Below, piece by piece: positions 60,934 to 64,000 of a stretch of DNA of 64,000 nucleotides. The first letter of the stretch is position 1. Each line of letters opens with the position of its first letter. The stretch spans positions 1-64,000 of the forward strand of contig NZ_BAABJX010000004.1 in the NCBI RefSeq assembly GCF_039543525.1. The letters are read 5' to 3'. The notes below the pieces were generated by a model. That model was not told the DNA's origin, did no database searches, and saw only the letters and a program-made list of their open reading frames with translations. The DNA is from Algivirga pacifica. GTDB taxonomy: Bacteria; Bacteroidota; Bacteroidia; Cytophagales; Flammeovirgaceae. Position numbers and translations under genes: made by a program.

Positions 60934-63900
60934 TTAGTTATTATTGATTACAACCTTTTTAATTAAGGTATTCTGACTCACTTGGATAAATAAAAAGTAA
61001 ACTCCATTTACCAAACCTGGTACTGAAAGTGAAACAAACTCAGATGTCTCATCTTCTTGCTTTATTGTTTCAATCACCTTACCATTAATATCTTTTAAGA
61101 GCATTGTATATTCTCCTTGTAAATAAGGGTGTTTAATCATGAAATTCCCTTGGGAAGGATTTGGGTAAACAATAATCTGCTCTTGTTTTACTTCAAAATC
61201 ATCTATCTTCGTGATAACTTCTCCCTCTACAACACCAGGATTTGATCTTGCACCATTAATTGGGAGCTGTTCTGACACCCTTGCATTATTATTTGTTTCT
61301 ATGTAACAACCTGCTGTATTTACAGCCTCTATCACATATATCCTCTCATTAGCACTTGGATTAACATCACTGTACTGAGAATTACTAGCTGGTCGTGTAT
61401 CTAATACCTGAAGACGGTCTAAAGAAGGGCCTCTTAAAATCCTCACTTGACTTACTGTAAAACCTTCATAGGTAGTCCAACTTAAGTTCACAGATCCATT
61501 GACTCCTTGGTTGGCTTGTAAATAAATTGTCTTATGAGCAATACTTCTTGAAGACTCTACACCACATTCATCTACAACAGATAATGCATATCTTTCTGGA
61601 GCCACAAGAGGGTTTGACTCAGTATCCACAAAATAGTTAGGCCCATCAAATGGTACTTTTCCTACCAATTGAAAATCGTTGTCTCCTACTTCCTTATATA
61701 CCCTATAAGTAGCGATTCCAAGTTCTTTTTGCTTATCCCAAACCACCATATTCTTCCCAGTAGCTGGATCAACCGACACCACACAGATCTGCTGTGTCAA
61801 TGTGATAGCTGGACGGGCAGTGATACTTACGGCATCTACTCCACATTGTCCATCTTTGGTTACAATAACTTGATAATCTCCCACTGAATTAACAGAATAA
61901 GTACTTTGCTCACCTACTAAGTTCCACTCTCCTATTTCTGATTTCTGGAACCATTTATAGGTATCGTAAGTACCATCAAGTTTGAGTAACGTATTAGGCA
62001 CACCTTCTGCACAAACTTCCTGATCACCTTCAATGACGATAGCAAAATTTTCGATCGCACTATTGGCTTTCACCTCATACTCTTTTTCAATCGTACATCC
62101 TTTGGCTCCATCAGTTACGACTAACGTATAGAAGCCTGCAGATAGGCCTGTTAAAGCTCGCTCGTAAAATTTACTACCATTGGCATTCCTCCAATAAAAA
62201 CTAGCTTGCTCCGGTAAAGTAGAGAGTAATTCTAAAGCGCCAACACTCTCTCCACAAGCCACATTGGTTACGTCTACTTCTACCTTAATAAAGTCATCCA
62301 CTAGCTCAAAAGATGTTGTATACTCAATTCCTTCACTATCCGTCACTAAAACTTGATACCCCCCTAGATTCAGATCAGTCAACCACTCACTATTGGATGT
62401 AAAACCATTCGGTCCTGTGACTTGTATGGTATATGGAGCAGGAACATTTCTCACTGCTATCTCAGCTTCATATAACTCTTCTACGGTACATCCCTGGGAA
62501 GTCACAGTTACCGAGACACTTCCTCCTGCTACTCCATCCTCGTGCTCATAGGCTCCTAAGTCAGGTTGGAAACCTGCAGGGTTAGGTCGTGGGTTACCTG
62601 CTAAATCATAAGGAATTACGTAATCCATGGAACCTGCCCCTATGGCTGGAGAGTTTTCGGAGAGTGTGTAATCTCCGTTGGTGGGGTCACTAAAACTTGG
62701 ATTACCTATAATAGCTAACTGCTGCATTTCTTCTAATGTTCTAGAAGAAAACCATGTATTTAATAATACTTTTTGAAAGTCAACATTATATGTTTGAACA
62801 TCATACTTGTGTCCAAACACAATAGAGTTTCTTAATTGTAACCCAACGTGAGAATTCTCACTAATCCCGTAAGGGTGAGTGTTTTTTGCAATAGTAGTAT
62901 GTGTTATTTCATGTGGATTATTAGTATCTGAATATGGATCATTCTTTATATCAATCACTGAATAACCTTCTGAATAGTAACCATCCTTATTAATAATATT
63001 ATTATCTACAATCAAGGTATTTCTTATAATTAATTGAGTGTTTTTTCCACTGCTGATCAAACTATATTCTGAGGTATTATTCTTTATTACTGAATTCGAA
63101 ATAACCAACCTACTATCATTGAATGAAATAATACCATCACTACTCTGTTCAGAAAATCCTCCATCATGCTCAATAATATTTAATTTATTAAGACTTATTG
63201 CAGACTTTAAATTTGAACCTGTTGAAGGTACATTTATAGCAACTTCTGCATTCCTAATAGTAAAATTATTAAATGTAATACTCTTTGCTTCGCATGAAAA
63301 TATAAGATAACTCCCACTACCATCAATTAATACTTCTTTTTGGTTAGCACCAGTAATGATCGAACTTTTATTCAAAACTAAACTATCTTCATGATACGTT
63401 CCATCAGCTAATACAAACTCTGTACACTCCTGCTGTAGCGCTACTGCTTTCTTCAAACTTGCTAAAGGAGCTTCTTTCGAACCAATATTTGTATCATCTC
63501 CTGCAGTGGAAATATATAGCTTTGGTACAGTAGCATAAGCCCCATAATCAATACTATCTGTCAACGACATTTCACTAGTTGTCAACGTCAACCTGTAAAC
63601 ACCATCCAAGATATGACCTCTCAATACCGAATCCTCTGAAGTAAATCCATCAGGACCACTCCATGCATAACTTAGTTGATTACCTGAATAAGAAACCTCT
63701 GTACGAACCACCACCGTTGCCTCATCGATCATACATTCCGCAGGTTGCTCAAAAGTTAGACTCAAATAAGCTGTACCCTTCGCTTCCTCAGTCTCTATAG
63801 CTCCCAAATCCGGCTGAGTGCCTACTGGCATTGGACGCGTATTTCCATTCATATCCAATACCAAAGAAGAGGTACTTCCCACTTCCAATGCTGGAGAATC

Positions 63901-64000
63901 TGGCAATAAGCTATAATCTCCTTTGGAGGAAGCTCTGAATTTCGGGTCTCCTGTCACGTTTGCAGTTCCGGACCAAACCCCTTCTTGCTTTACTCCATCA
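60934..64000 (-). CDS. Giant T9SS-secreted beta-helix protein, copy 2 (5' end beyond window)
   Basis: A partial gene: the reading frame stays open to the window edge (DGVKQEGVWSGTANV precedes the first possible start at 63957), and the paralogue has about 590 further N-terminal residues. The visible part holds the second and third beta-helix modules, Ig-like modules and a T9SS domain (VYPNPSQGNFMIKHPY to VVINNN). Blocks of about 1 kb are nearly identical at DNA level to copy 1, while the beta-helix block between 62690 and 63780 is strongly diverged. The function is unknown. The pair probably arose by tandem duplication with later sequence exchange. Confidence 0.75.
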   Translation of the reverse strand, partial: DGVKQEGVWSGTANVTGDPKFRASSKGDYSLLPDSPALEVGSTSSLVLDMNGNTRPMPVGTQPDLGAIETEEAKGTAYLSLTFEQPAECMIDEATVVVRTEVSYSGNQLSYAWSGPDGFTSEDSVLRGHILDGVYRLTLTTSEMSLTDSIDYGAYATVPKLYISTAGDDTNIGSKEAPLASLKKAVALQQECTEFVLADGTYHEDSLVLNKSSIITGANQKEVLIDGSGSYLIFSCEAKSITFNNFTIRNAEVAINVPSTGSNLKSAISLNKLNIIEHDGGFSEQSSDGIISFNDSRLVISNSVIKNNTSEYSLISSGKNTQLIIRNTLIVDNNIINKDGYYSEGYSVIDIKNDPYSDTNNPHEITHTTIAKNTHPYGISENSHVGLQLRNSIVFGHKYDVQTYNVDFQKVLLNTWFSSRTLEEMQQLAIIGNPSFSDPTNGDYTLSENSPAIGAGSMDYVIPYDLAGNPRPNPAGFQPDLGAYEHEDGVAGGSVSVTVTSQGCTVEELYEAEIAVRNVPAPYTIQVTGPNGFTSNSEWLTDLNLGGYQVLVTDSEGIEYTTSFELVDDFIKVEVDVTNVACGESVGALELLSTLPEQASFYWRNANGSKFYERALTGLSAGFYTLVVTDGAKGCTIEKEYEVKANSAIENFAIVIEGDQEVCAEGVPNTLLKLDGTYDTYKWFQKSEIGEWNLVGEQSTYSVNSVGDYQVIVTKDGQCGVDAVSITARPAITLTQQICVVSVDPATGKNMVVWDKQKELGIATYRVYKEVGDNDFQLVGKVPFDGPNYFVDTESNPLVAPERYALSVVDECGVESSRSIAHKTIYLQANQGVNGSVNLSWTTYEGFTVSQVRILRGPSLDRLQVLDTRPASNSQYSDVNPSANERIYVIEAVNTAGCYIETNNNARVSEQLPINGARSNPGVVEGEVITKIDDFEVKQEQIIVYPNPSQGNFMIKHPYLQGEYTMLLKDINGKVIETIKQEDETSEFVSLSVPGLVNGVYFLFIQVSQNTLIKKVVINNN

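Overview
The window looks like the chromosome of a marine member of the Bacteroidota, probably a Cytophagales-type organism. The evidence is a SusC/SusD pair, several secreted proteins with type IX secretion (T9SS) C-terminal sorting domains, a lipoprotein TamA (TamL) next to TamB, AT-rich intergenic DNA and many TonB-dependent or lipoprotein surface components. I saw no rRNA, tRNA or CRISPR array. The species cannot be fixed from sequence reading alone.

Region 1 (about 1-22,900) is an agar utilisation locus. A long leftward gene set begins at 16,965: SusC, SusD, a surface glycan-binding lipoprotein, a GH2 beta-galactosidase, a medium-chain alcohol dehydrogenase, a KduD-like short-chain dehydrogenase, an AldA-like aldehyde dehydrogenase, an enolase-superfamily cycloisomerase, a RhaT-like sugar transporter and a GH117 3,6-anhydro-L-galactosidase. 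To its right lie a divergent TPR/transmembrane/HTH regulator and two paralogous secreted GH16 beta-agarases, one with a CBM6, that diverge from a shared 0.5 kb intergenic region. Inferred flow: GH16 enzymes cut agar outside the cell; SusCD and the glycan-binding protein import the oligosaccharides; GH117 and GH2 release anhydrogalactose (AHG) and galactose; the aldehyde dehydrogenase and cycloisomerase convert AHG to 2-keto-3-deoxy-galactonate; and the alcohol dehydrogenase plus SDR probably epimerise it by oxidation and reduction to KDG. A KDG kinase and aldolase are not in the window. The left edge carries the 5' end of what reads as a group IIC intron, placed just after a terminator-like hairpin.

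Region 2 (22,900-52,800) is mostly housekeeping. It holds an acyltransferase, a leucine-rich-repeat protein, an alanine/saccharopine-dehydrogenase-like oxidoreductase, a beta-propeller protein, Lon, a PorE-like OmpA protein, Tag, an alanine/sodium symporter, an ABC1/UbiB kinase-like protein, tamB-tamL, a TonB-dependent receptor, a MobA-like nucleotidyltransferase, a bifunctional nuclease, a Fur-family regulator and a low-molecular-weight tyrosine phosphatase.

Region 3 (53,000-64,000) holds three large T9SS cargo proteins. Two of them are tandem beta-helix paralogues with near-identical blocks set in diverged sequence. The second runs off the window edge.

The noncoding DNA is unusually structured. 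There are (i) heptanucleotide tandem arrays that begin at, or contain, the stop codons of many genes; (ii) a dispersed family of short palindromes whose outer stems co-vary while an AGCG(4 nt)CGCT core is kept; (iii) several MITE-like long inverted repeats of about 90-240 bp; and (iv) perfect palindromes between convergent genes, one of 52 bp that contains one stop codon and overlaps the other.
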